Origin: Raineya sp.
GTDB lineage: Bacteria; Bacteroidota; Bacteroidia; Cytophagales; Thermonemataceae
Direction: 5' to 3'
Assembly: GCA_025454915.1 (NCBI GenBank)
Contig: JALONN010000019.1
Location: forward strand, 1-64,000
Length of the DNA: 64,000 bases
This document shows, in pieces, positions 56,463 to 64,000 of this stretch. The notes under the pieces were generated by a model. The model was not told where the DNA came from, did no database searches, and worked only from the letters and a program-made list of their open reading frames with translations. How positions within the stretch are numbered: position 1 is the first letter of the stretch; each line of letters starts with the position of its first letter. The translations under genes and the position numbers were made by a program.

Positions 56463-56987
56463 ATGAAATTTTCATTAGAAAAATTATTAGAAATACTTGA
56501 AAATACACCTGCTGTAATTTCTACATTGCTTGATAGTCTTGATGATGAGTGGATTATGGCTAAAGAAAGTGAAAACACTTGGACAGTTAAGGATGTGGTG
56601 GCTCATTTAATAGTTTGTGAACAAACTAACTGGATTCCAAGAGCTCAAATTATTTTATCTGATGGGCAAGAGAGAGTTCTTACTACTGTGGATATGAATG
56701 TCCATTTTGAAATGGCTCAAGGCAATACATTGGAAAACCTGATAGAATTATTTAAAAATTCTCGAAAAAGTAGCCTCAATACCCTAAAAGGCTTTAATCT
56801 TCAGGATAAGGATTTCGATAAAATAGCTATTCACCCCAAAATTGGAGAAGTAACACTAAAACAACTCATTTCTACATGGGCAACACATGATCTTACACAT
56901 TTAACACAAATTACAAGGATTATGGCAAAACAGAACAAAGAAAATGTAGGAGCTTTTGAATCATTTTTAAATATTCTAAAATCATAA
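56463..56987 (+). CDS. DinB-family protein
   Basis: This 174-residue protein is of the DinB superfamily. WTVKDVVAHLIVCEQTNWI holds the first histidine, and the last helix WATHDLTHLTQITRIM gives the HxxxH pair. This layout is close to the mycothiol/bacillithiol-transferase-like DinB domain. It lies 33 bp after the previous DinB gene. Three DinB-fold genes together suggest duplication or a joint detoxification role. Confidence 0.9.
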   Translation: MKFSLEKLLEILENTPAVISTLLDSLDDEWIMAKESENTWTVKDVVAHLIVCEQTNWIPRAQIILSDGQERVLTTVDMNVHFEMAQGNTLENLIELFKNSRKSSLNTLKGFNLQDKDFDKIAIHPKIGEVTLKQLISTWATHDLTHLTQITRIMAKQNKENVGAFESFLNILKS

Positions 56988-56990
56988 ATT

Positions 56991-57362
56991 ATGGAAATGA
57001 ATACAGCAAAAATATTTGCAGAAGAGTGGATAACAGCTTGGAATAGCCATGATTTAGAAAAAATTATAACTCATTATGCAGATGAATTAGAGTTTTATTC
57101 GCCTTTTATTCATGCTCTAAAATTCAACGACTTGGGAGTGATTAAAAATATAGCAGATTTACGCAAATATTTTGAAATAGGGCTAAAAACATACCCTGAT
57201 TTACATTTTAAACTTCATAATTATTTTGTAGGACTCAATACAATTGTTTTGTATTATACCTCTGTTAGTGGGAGAATAGCTTCTGAAGTTTTTGAATTGA
57301 ATGAGTTGGGAAAGGCAGTGAAAGTCTATTGCAATTATACCACAGAATTATCAAAGTATTAA
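56991..57362 (+). CDS. SnoaL-like/NTF2-fold protein
   Basis: This 123-residue protein has the NTF2-like cone: FAEEWITAWNSHDLEKIITHYADELEFYSPFI, then DLRKYFEIGLKTYPDLHFKL. Such proteins are polyketide-cyclase-like enzymes or small-molecule binders. It starts 3 bp after the DinB gene, so it belongs to the same operon. Confidence 0.88.
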   Translation: MEMNTAKIFAEEWITAWNSHDLEKIITHYADELEFYSPFIHALKFNDLGVIKNIADLRKYFEIGLKTYPDLHFKLHNYFVGLNTIVLYYTSVSGRIASEVFELNELGKAVKVYCNYTTELSKY

Positions 57363-57392
57363 AGTCTATCTATAAAATAATATTTATATATC

Positions 57393-57863
57393 ATGAAATC
57401 TGAAATTATTTCTATTTATAAAGGTGTGAAAAGCAGAACACTTTTACATTTAAGAGAGCTTGCATATCTAAAACCTTTTGAAAACAAAATGTCAAGTTAT
57501 GAATTAGTTGGACATATTGGATTAATAGAAAGAGATTTGTTTATTGAAAAATTGAAAACAGGCACACACATATATGATCATTCAAATATTGAAAATTATA
57601 ATAATAGAGAAGGAGCTAATCATTTATATGAAACGGTCTTTTTACAAACACTTGACTTCCTTCAATCAAAGGATGATGCTTTTTTCCAACAATCTATAAA
57701 ATCATTAAATGGAAATCAAATCTCAATTTTCAAATGGCTTAATTTATTACTCGAACATGAAATACATCATCGTTCACAACTCTTATTTTATTTATCATTA
57801 TCAGGAGTAGAAATACAACCAATATTTGGCTTAAAAAGTGAATATATAAAAAACCATCAATAA
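57393..57863 (+). CDS. DinB-like protein
   Basis: This 156-residue protein has the four-helix DinB layout: LVGHIGLIERDLFI (first His) and LLLEHEIHHRSQLLFYL (C-terminal HxxxH-like helix). It is 30 bp after the SnoaL-like gene and closes the cluster. About 120 bp without features follow. Confidence 0.85.
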   Translation: MKSEIISIYKGVKSRTLLHLRELAYLKPFENKMSSYELVGHIGLIERDLFIEKLKTGTHIYDHSNIENYNNREGANHLYETVFLQTLDFLQSKDDAFFQQSIKSLNGNQISIFKWLNLLLEHEIHHRSQLLFYLSLSGVEIQPIFGLKSEYIKNHQ

Positions 57864-57981
57864 TCATTCTTTATACTGTTTAATAAAAGGCTTTGAATGA
57901 TACAGATAAATCTACAATATTGGGTAAAGAGGTATAAACCACAAACTACTAGAAAGGAAGCAAAGTAAATTATATTACTAA

Positions 57982-59268
57982 ATGAAATTTCTAATAAAAA
58001 TATTAGCATTCAATTTGTTTTTTACAAATGGATATGCTCAAAATATAAGTTTCAAGTGGGTAAAAAAGGAGGCATTGTTTTATGATGATATAGCTCCTTT
58101 TAAAAAAGGTTTGGCTTTAACAACATTGAACAATAAAGAAGGTTTAATTAATAAGCTTGGAGAAGAAGTGTGTCCACCAAAATATGATAAAATTCAATTT
58201 GCTTATCAAAATTATGATGGAATAGAAATAATGGACACCTCTTCTAATAAGAAAATACATTTAATAGTACCAACAGAATCAGAATATACTATTCTTGTTG
58301 AGTCAGATGACAAATGGGGATTCATTGATACTATGGGAAAAGAAATTATACCATTAAAATACGAAAAAATAATGGGATTTTCGGAAGGATTAATACCAGT
58401 TCAATTAAATAACAAATGGGGATTCATTGATAAAATAGGAGAGGAGGTTATACCCTGTCAATATGAATCTACTTTGGGATTTTCAGAAGGATTGGCTGGT
58501 GTTCAGTTAAATGGAAAATGGGGATTTATTGATAAGACAGGCAAAGAAATTATACCTTGTCAATATGAAATAGTATATCAATTTTTAGAGGGTTTATCAT
58601 CAGTGAAAAAATTTAATCAATGGGGATTTGGATTTATTGATAAGACAGGAAGAGAAGTCATACCTTGTCAATATGATAGGATTTATCCATTTGAAAATGG
58701 ATTCGCTGTGGTAGAAAAAAATGCTAGAAAAGGTTTAATTGATAGGACTGGAAAAGAAGTTATTTCCCCAATATTTCAAGACCTAATTTATTCTACAAAG
58801 AAACTATTTATTGGAGAATTACCCAACCATAAATATGGAGTAGTTGATTATAATGGGAAAGAAGTCATACCATTCAAATATGATTATATTAGCTATTTTA
58901 AGGAAGGATTGGCAGAAGTACGGTTAGGTAAAAAATGGGGTTTAATTGACGAAACAGGAAAAGAAATATGGTCTATTAAATATGATGAAATTGTATATAA
59001 TCATGAGCAAGTTTCATTTGTTGCTAAATTAGATGGAAAGTTTATTATTGTTGATAAAACAGGCAAAGAATTAATATTTTCAAAATATCTTGCTATATCA
59101 CCCTTCCATAAAGGAGTAGCATTTATGATGGAAAATGATAAATTTGGAGTAATCAATCAAAAAGGAAAAGAAATTATACCCCCAACATATGACCGTGTTA
59201 AATTATTTTCAGAAGGTGTTGCTCCAGTTCAATTAGATGGTAAATGGGGTATTTTAACGATAAAATAA
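57982..59268 (+). CDS. WG-repeat protein, exported
   Basis: This 428-residue protein has a signal peptide (MKFLIKILAFNLFFTNGYAQN). About ten WG (KWG repeat) units of roughly 35 residues follow: DDKWGFIDTMGKEIIPLKYEKI, NNKWGFIDKIGEEVIPCQYE, NGKWGFIDKTGKEIIPCQYE and others. The last is DGKWGILTIK. WG repeats form beta-propeller-like or solenoid structures. The function is unknown. Confidence 0.9.
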   Translation: MKFLIKILAFNLFFTNGYAQNISFKWVKKEALFYDDIAPFKKGLALTTLNNKEGLINKLGEEVCPPKYDKIQFAYQNYDGIEIMDTSSNKKIHLIVPTESEYTILVESDDKWGFIDTMGKEIIPLKYEKIMGFSEGLIPVQLNNKWGFIDKIGEEVIPCQYESTLGFSEGLAGVQLNGKWGFIDKTGKEIIPCQYEIVYQFLEGLSSVKKFNQWGFGFIDKTGREVIPCQYDRIYPFENGFAVVEKNARKGLIDRTGKEVISPIFQDLIYSTKKLFIGELPNHKYGVVDYNGKEVIPFKYDYISYFKEGLAEVRLGKKWGLIDETGKEIWSIKYDEIVYNHEQVSFVAKLDGKFIIVDKTGKELIFSKYLAISPFHKGVAFMMENDKFGVINQKGKEIIPPTYDRVKLFSEGVAPVQLDGKWGILTIK

Positions 59269-59390
59269 TGAACAAAATATTTATAGTATTAGCTCTATAT
59301 TCTTGTAGTTTGAAAAACAAGAACAATTTGCTAATATTCAATAATCATACTGAATATCTATCTAAGATTTTGAAGGAATCATGTAAATAG
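59268..59390 (+). CDS. Possible 40-residue lipoprotein-like peptide
   Basis: The ATG at 59268 overlaps the WG-gene stop (TAATG). It encodes MNKIFIVLALYSCSLKNKNN and about 20 further polar residues, ending TAG at 59388-59390. The LYSC segment could be a lipobox. It overlaps the 3' end of the convergent Fic gene by 29 bp. It may be a truncated gene. Confidence 0.3.
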   Translation: MNKIFIVLALYSCSLKNKNNLLIFNNHTEYLSKILKESCK

Positions 59391-60426
59391 AACCTTTATA
59401 CTCTCCCATTTTTTCTATTTTCTTTTCCTTTTGTAAAACTTGAATATCTTTTTTGATGGTATGAATTGATACATGAGGGAAATGACTTGTTATATCAGCT
59501 AATTTCACAGGTTGATGTTCTTCAATAAAAGCTAAAATTTGTTTTTGTCTTTCATTCAAATAAGTAGCTTTTTGTAAGAATTCTTGGTATTTTTTATCCA
59601 ACTTGACTAAAAGAACCTCTAAAGAGTTTAAGAAAAATAAAACCCAACTTTTAATATTTTCTTTGTAATGATTCTTTTGTCCATCCATCAAAGCCTCATA
59701 ATACTCTTTTTTTTGTTGTTCTATCTGATTTTCAAATGAAATATAGGTGATAAATTGATAACCTTCTTTGAGTAGTAAAAAGGTAGTTAATAAACGAGAT
59801 AAACGCCCATTTCCATCTTGAAAGGGATGTATAGATAAAAATTCATAAACAAAAACAGCAATGATGAGCAATGGATGAATATCTTTTTTTGAGAGTTGCT
59901 CGTTCGTCCACTCAATCAGTTCTTGCATCTCTTTAGCAACCAAGTGTGGAGGTGTAGTTTTGAAAATTACTTTTTTACCTCCAGAAGGCGAAGTAGCCAC
60001 TACTTCATTGGAGAGATTTTTATAAGTTCCTTTGTGTCTTTGATCTTTTTGGCTGTGTTTGAGTAATAAATGATGAAACTGTAAAATATTACTTTCTGTA
60101 AAATCAATGAAAGAATATTGTTCAAAAATCAATTCTAAAACCTCATAATATCCTGCAATTTCTTCTTCATCTCGTGTTTTGAGTTTTGTTATTTTTAAAT
60201 TTTTGAGTAAATGTTGTACTTCATTATCTGATAGCCTACTACCTTCTATCCTAGTAGAAGAACCTATACTTTGAAGAGTAGCAATTTTATGAAGTTCTTT
60301 AAGAGATCGATTCTCTTTTTGTTCCAGGATTTCCCATCCACTTTGGAAGGCGTCAATTTTAGCTATTTTTTTAAGAATAGCTTGATTCGTATCAAAGTCA
60401 AAATGTAGTTTTTTGAGTAAAGACAT
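59362..60426 (-). CDS. Fic family AMP-transferase-like protein
   Basis: This protein has 354 residues from the ATG at 60426. The longer frame to 60537 adds an AT-rich, unlikely leader. The Fic core motif is HPFQDGNGRLSR, with catalytic His about residue 200. An inhibitory-helix motif [S/T]xxxE[G/N], STRIEG (about 57-62), is in front, as in class II Fic proteins. The C-terminal ~80 residues form a winged helix (RQKQILAFIEEHQPVKLADITSHFPHVSIHTIKKDIQVL). It would AMPylate protein targets under autoinhibition. It is a single gene with a possible regulatory role. Confidence 0.92.
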   Translation of the reverse strand: MSLLKKLHFDFDTNQAILKKIAKIDAFQSGWEILEQKENRSLKELHKIATLQSIGSSTRIEGSRLSDNEVQHLLKNLKITKLKTRDEEEIAGYYEVLELIFEQYSFIDFTESNILQFHHLLLKHSQKDQRHKGTYKNLSNEVVATSPSGGKKVIFKTTPPHLVAKEMQELIEWTNEQLSKKDIHPLLIIAVFVYEFLSIHPFQDGNGRLSRLLTTFLLLKEGYQFITYISFENQIEQQKKEYYEALMDGQKNHYKENIKSWVLFFLNSLEVLLVKLDKKYQEFLQKATYLNERQKQILAFIEEHQPVKLADITSHFPHVSIHTIKKDIQVLQKEKKIEKMGEYKGSIYMIPSKS

Positions 60427-60861
60427 TTTAATTACAGATAAGGATATTTTTTTACAAATATATCTATATTTTATCCATAAATTATCTATAAAGGTAATTT
60501 TTATCTTTTGGAGTACTAAATAGTTCAAAAAACTCAATCTATCTAAATAACATAAGTGAACAAATATATTAAACTAGTTTAATAAACTTTTTTATTAAGA
60601 AAAGTAAAAATTGGAGGAAGTATAAAAAAACGGGTGATTTCTTGAACTGTTTTTTAAGTTCTCAAATAATTTTTTGTAAGCATTTTTATTTTCATCTTGA
60701 ATATAAATGCTCAATTCTCTCTAAAACATCCTTGTCTATGAATACTGTCCAACTTCTAAAAGTTTCAAACTTTAGCTCATAATTTATTGCTCTATAGCCT
60801 TTTATTGATTATTTTTACAAGAATTTACTTTTATCTATTGAAACCTTCAAATTCCTTGTCT
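60427..60861. other. Non-coding interval before the SBBP gene
   Basis: 435 bp between the divergent Fic and SBBP genes. It is AT-rich with no coding frame, clear hairpin or consensus promoter that I can place with confidence. Confidence 0.5.
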
Positions 60862-63800
60862 ATGCAAAGGTCTTATCTATTCTTTTTTATTTCTTGTTTT
60901 CTGATATTCGTGGCACATACTGTCAAAGCTCAAATCTTTGGATGGGCAAAAGGTATGGGAGGAACAAGTCATGAACAAGGACGTAACATAGCTGTTGATG
61001 CTTCTAATAATGTGTATACCATAGGTTATTTTGAGGGTACAGTGGACTTTGACCCAGGAGTAGGCACTTTCAGTCTTATAAGTGCAGGTAATAGAGATAT
61101 TTTTATAAGTAAATTAGATGTCAATGGAAACTTGGTATGGGCGAAAAATATAGGAGGAGCAGATGATGATTATGGCTATGGTATTGCTTTAGATGCCTCA
61201 GGAAATGTGTATATTACAGGTTCTTTTACAGGCACTGTTGATTTTGACCCCAATACAGGAATCTTCAATCTCACAAGTACAAATTACCAAGATATTTTTG
61301 TGAGCAAATTAGATGTTAATGGCAACTTGGTTTGGGCGAAAAAAATGGGAGGAGGAAGTGTAGATGTTGGTAATGATATTATTTTAGATGCTACTGGAAA
61401 TATTTATACCACAGGCTATTTTGGTGGCACAGCAGATTTTGACCCCAATATAGGCACTTTCAATCTTACCAGTGCTGGTGTTGATGATATTTTCGTAAGT
61501 AAGTTAGATGTTAATGGTAACTTGGTTTGGGCGAAAAGCATGGGAGGAACAATGTATGATGATGGTAATAGCATTACTATAGATGCCTCAGGAAATGTGT
61601 ATATTACAGGTTATTTTTTTGGTACAGTTGATTTTGACCCCAACGCAGGTACCTTCAATCTCACAAGTGCTGGCAACTTAGATATTTTTGTGAGTAAATT
61701 AGATGTTAATGGAAATTTTGTGTGGGCGAAACGTATGGGAGGTGGAGAACCAAATGGTGATTACGGCAACAGTATCACAGTAGATGCTTCAGGTAATGTG
61801 TATACTACTGGAATCTTTAATGGCACAGCAGATTTTGACCCAGGTGCAGGTACTCATAATCTCACTAGTGCTGGTGGTGATGATATTTTTGTGAGTAAAT
61901 TAGATATTAATGGAAATTTTGTGTGGGCGAAACGTATGGGAGGTGGAGCAACTGACTATGGTAATAGCATCACATTAGATACCTTTGGCAATGTATATAC
62001 TACAGGGCAATTTTTTGGCACGGTTGATTTTGATCCCAATGCAAGTACTTTTAATCTTACTAGTGCTGGTATTCATGATATTTTTGTGAGCAAATTAGAT
62101 GCTAATGGTAATTTGGCATGGGTGAAAGCTATAGGGGGAACAGTTAATGATGTTGGTCATGGCATTACAGTAGATGCCTCAGGTAATGTCTATACCACAG
62201 GTTATTTTACTAGTACGGTTGATTTTGATCCAGGATCTGGTATTTTTAACCTCATAAGTGCTGGTAATATAGATATTTTTGTGAGTAAAATTACTCAATG
62301 TTCTATCATAGTCATCAACCCTGCTGTAGGAACATTACCTTCTGGTATTGTAGGTACAGTATACAGTCAAAACGTTTCTCAAACAGGCTTAACAGGCTCA
62401 CCTAATTGGTCTATTAGTGTTGGAACATTGCCAACAGGTTTAGCTATCAATCCTATCAGTGGGGTAATTTCAGGTATACCAACAACTATAGGAACATTTA
62501 ATTTTACAATACGAGTAACTGATGGTACTTGTAGTCAAATACAAGGTTATAGTATATCTGTAGCCTGTCCTACACTTGCCTTCACCAACACTACAGCTAG
62601 TAATGGAGCTGTAGGGGCTCCATTTAGTCTTAATGCAAGTGTTACAGGCAATACAACAACAGTTACCTATTCTGTTGCACCAACATTGCCTTCAGGTTTA
62701 TCTTTAAATACCAGTACAGGGCAAATTACAGGCACACCCACTAACATAACACCCTCTACAACTTATACAGTTACAGCAACACAAAGCACTTGTAGTGTAT
62801 CACAAGCTTACACTTTTTCTGTTAGTTGTCCTACAATTACTTTTACTAATACAACCGCCAATGTAGCTACCGTAGGTACTCCTTATACACTCAATGCAAG
62901 TGCTACAACTAACTCTAGCATGCTTAACTATTCTATAAGTCCAACACTTCCAGCAGGTTTGTATTTGAATACTAACACAGGTATTATTGCAGGCATACCT
63001 ACTAGCATAACACCCTCTACAACTTATACAGTTACAGCAACACAAAGCACTTGTAGTGTATCACAAGCTTACACTTTTGCAGTAAATCCTATTTCTTTAC
63101 AAACTCTTGGATGGGCTAAAAATATGGGAGGGGGAAATCATGAATCTGGCTTTAGTATTGCTGTAGATGCCTCAGGTAATGTTTATACCACAGGTTATTT
63201 TGAAATTTCAGCAGATTTTGACCCAGGAGTGGGTATTTTTCCTCTCTCAAGTATATTAGGTAGCAATGATATTTTTGTAAGCAAATTAGATGCTTCTGGC
63301 AACTTCATCTGGGCGAAAAAAATGGGAGGCAGTAATGATGATACTGGCTATGGTATTGCTGTGGATGCCTCAGGTAATGTTTATACTACAGGTTATTTTC
63401 AAGGTACAGCAGATTTTGACCCAGGAGCAGGCACTTTCAACCTCACAAGTTCGTATGATAGTGATATTTTTGTAAGTAAGCTAGATGCCAATGGTAACTT
63501 TGTATGGGCAAAAAGAATAGGAGGAGGGCATACTGATGGTGGAAATGGTATTGCTGTGGATGCTATTGGTAATGTTTATACCACAGGACACTTTTACGGC
63601 ACTGTTGATTTTGACCCAGGAGCAGGCACTTTCAATCTCACCAGTGCTGGTGGTGGGCTCGATAGAGATATTTTTGTAAGTAAATTAGATGCCAATGGTA
63701 ACTTTGTGTGGGCTAAAAGAATGGGAGGAGTCTCCAATGACATTGCTCGTTCTATTGCTATAGATGTCTCAGGTAATGTTTATACCACAGGACACTTTTA

Positions 63801-64000
63801 CGGCACAGCAGATTTTGACCCAGGAGCAGGCACTTTCAATCTCACAAGTACTGGTGGTGGGTCCGATAGAGATATTTTTGTAAGTAAGCTAGATGTCAAT
63901 GGTAGCTTTGTATGGGCTAAAAGAATGGGAGGAGTAGAGATTGATGATAGCAATGGAATAGCAGTAGATGCCTCAGGTAATGTTTATACTACAGGTTATT
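60862..64000 (+). CDS. SBBP beta-propeller repeat surface protein, 3' end outside the window
   Basis: The frame is open from ATG 60862 to the window end (over 1046 codons). The signal peptide is MQRSYLFFFISCFLIFVAHT then VKAQ. Seven SBBP repeats of 65-67 residues start at W of WAK (60943, 61138, 61333, 61528, 61723, 61924, 62119), each with IAVDASGNVYTTGYF, VDFDPG and DIFVSKLD. Three He_PIG Ig-like domains follow (about 62290-63090, LPSGLSLNTSTGQITGTP). A second run of SBBP repeats begins at 63112 and is still going at 64000. The repeated FDPG suggests calcium loops. A C-terminal sorting domain would be expected beyond the edge. Confidence 0.9.
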   Translation, partial: MQRSYLFFFISCFLIFVAHTVKAQIFGWAKGMGGTSHEQGRNIAVDASNNVYTIGYFEGTVDFDPGVGTFSLISAGNRDIFISKLDVNGNLVWAKNIGGADDDYGYGIALDASGNVYITGSFTGTVDFDPNTGIFNLTSTNYQDIFVSKLDVNGNLVWAKKMGGGSVDVGNDIILDATGNIYTTGYFGGTADFDPNIGTFNLTSAGVDDIFVSKLDVNGNLVWAKSMGGTMYDDGNSITIDASGNVYITGYFFGTVDFDPNAGTFNLTSAGNLDIFVSKLDVNGNFVWAKRMGGGEPNGDYGNSITVDASGNVYTTGIFNGTADFDPGAGTHNLTSAGGDDIFVSKLDINGNFVWAKRMGGGATDYGNSITLDTFGNVYTTGQFFGTVDFDPNASTFNLTSAGIHDIFVSKLDANGNLAWVKAIGGTVNDVGHGITVDASGNVYTTGYFTSTVDFDPGSGIFNLISAGNIDIFVSKITQCSIIVINPAVGTLPSGIVGTVYSQNVSQTGLTGSPNWSISVGTLPTGLAINPISGVISGIPTTIGTFNFTIRVTDGTCSQIQGYSISVACPTLAFTNTTASNGAVGAPFSLNASVTGNTTTVTYSVAPTLPSGLSLNTSTGQITGTPTNITPSTTYTVTATQSTCSVSQAYTFSVSCPTITFTNTTANVATVGTPYTLNASATTNSSMLNYSISPTLPAGLYLNTNTGIIAGIPTSITPSTTYTVTATQSTCSVSQAYTFAVNPISLQTLGWAKNMGGGNHESGFSIAVDASGNVYTTGYFEISADFDPGVGIFPLSSILGSNDIFVSKLDASGNFIWAKKMGGSNDDTGYGIAVDASGNVYTTGYFQGTADFDPGAGTFNLTSSYDSDIFVSKLDANGNFVWAKRIGGGHTDGGNGIAVDAIGNVYTTGHFYGTVDFDPGAGTFNLTSAGGGLDRDIFVSKLDANGNFVWAKRMGGVSNDIARSIAIDVSGNVYTTGHFYGTADFDPGAGTFNLTSTGGGSDRDIFVSKLDVNGSFVWAKRMGGVEIDDSNGIAVDASGNVYTTGY

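Noticed and set aside
60427..60537. 37-residue N-terminal extension of the Fic protein
   Set aside because: It is AT-rich and hydrophobic/basic without Fic similarity. The ATG at 60426 is a natural start.
62800..63045. Cysteine-rich 81-codon minus-strand frame inside the SBBP gene
   Set aside because: It is antisense to He_PIG repeats. Its cysteine richness follows from the repeated codons on the other strand.

Overview
The window looks like DNA from a low-GC gliding-type Bacteroidetes, most likely a member of the Cytophagales. This is an inference from family content: a SprB-repeat protein with a type IX secretion sorting tail, TANFOR and fibronectin type III surface proteins, an SBBP/He_PIG repeat protein, WG repeats, and a TAnnTTTG promoter box. 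A Rep_3-type initiator, an iteron array with DnaA boxes, ParA, a ribbon-helix-helix partner and a centromere-like repeat array lie at 40.6-44.3 kb. The window is therefore probably a large plasmid, or a chromosome carrying an integrated one.

Layout. 0-1.8 kb: an attC-like inverted repeat, an HxlR regulator and two small exported proteins. 2.0-15.5 kb: a dense defence island. It holds a caspase-like protease with an alpha/beta hydrolase, a zinc/HNH-like protein followed by a complete QatABCD anti-phage operon, a PD-(D/E)XK nuclease, and a CBASS remnant (CD-NTase broken by a frameshift, plus an intact HNH-SAVED Cap5 effector). A small unknown gene and an OMPLA-like outer-membrane protein follow. 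15.5-18.7 kb: a gene-poor stretch with low-complexity AAATCG-rich sequence, an AraC remnant, a terminator, two tiny ORFs and an array of ACTTGT words spaced 10-11 bp. 18.7-32.8 kb: one + strand operon with an outer-membrane barrel, a 1564-residue surface protein, a TANFOR/FN3 protein, a 1250-residue toxin with an EndoU-like C-terminus and two immunity candidates. 32.8-40.5 kb, minus strand: a SprB-repeat protein, a lipoprotein and an FN3 protein. 40.6-44.3 kb: replication and partition. 44.4-52.8 kb, minus strand: a second defence operon with a nuclease-EVE protein, a family 2 glycosyltransferase and type I restriction HsdM, HsdS and HsdR. 53.1-57.9 kb: an AraC regulator and a cluster with thiolase, PEBP, three DinB-fold proteins and a SnoaL-like protein. 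58-64 kb: a WG-repeat protein, a Fic protein and a huge SBBP-repeat protein that runs off the end.

The most striking unexplained structure is a compound non-coding element present three times (1997-2185, 5198-5385, and inverted at 52830-53017). Each copy has two palindromes, TTAAATGTTGYAACATTTAA and ATCAGGGAWTCCCTGAT, separated by 133-134 bp and followed by TGGGAGTTTTTTATT. Each copy sits directly upstream of, and points into, the first gene of a defence unit: caspase/hydrolase, zinc protein/Qat, and nuclease-EVE/GT/type I RM. It could be a shared regulatory leader or a recombination site that assembles defence cassettes. Copies 1 and 2 are direct repeats bracketing the caspase-hydrolase pair.
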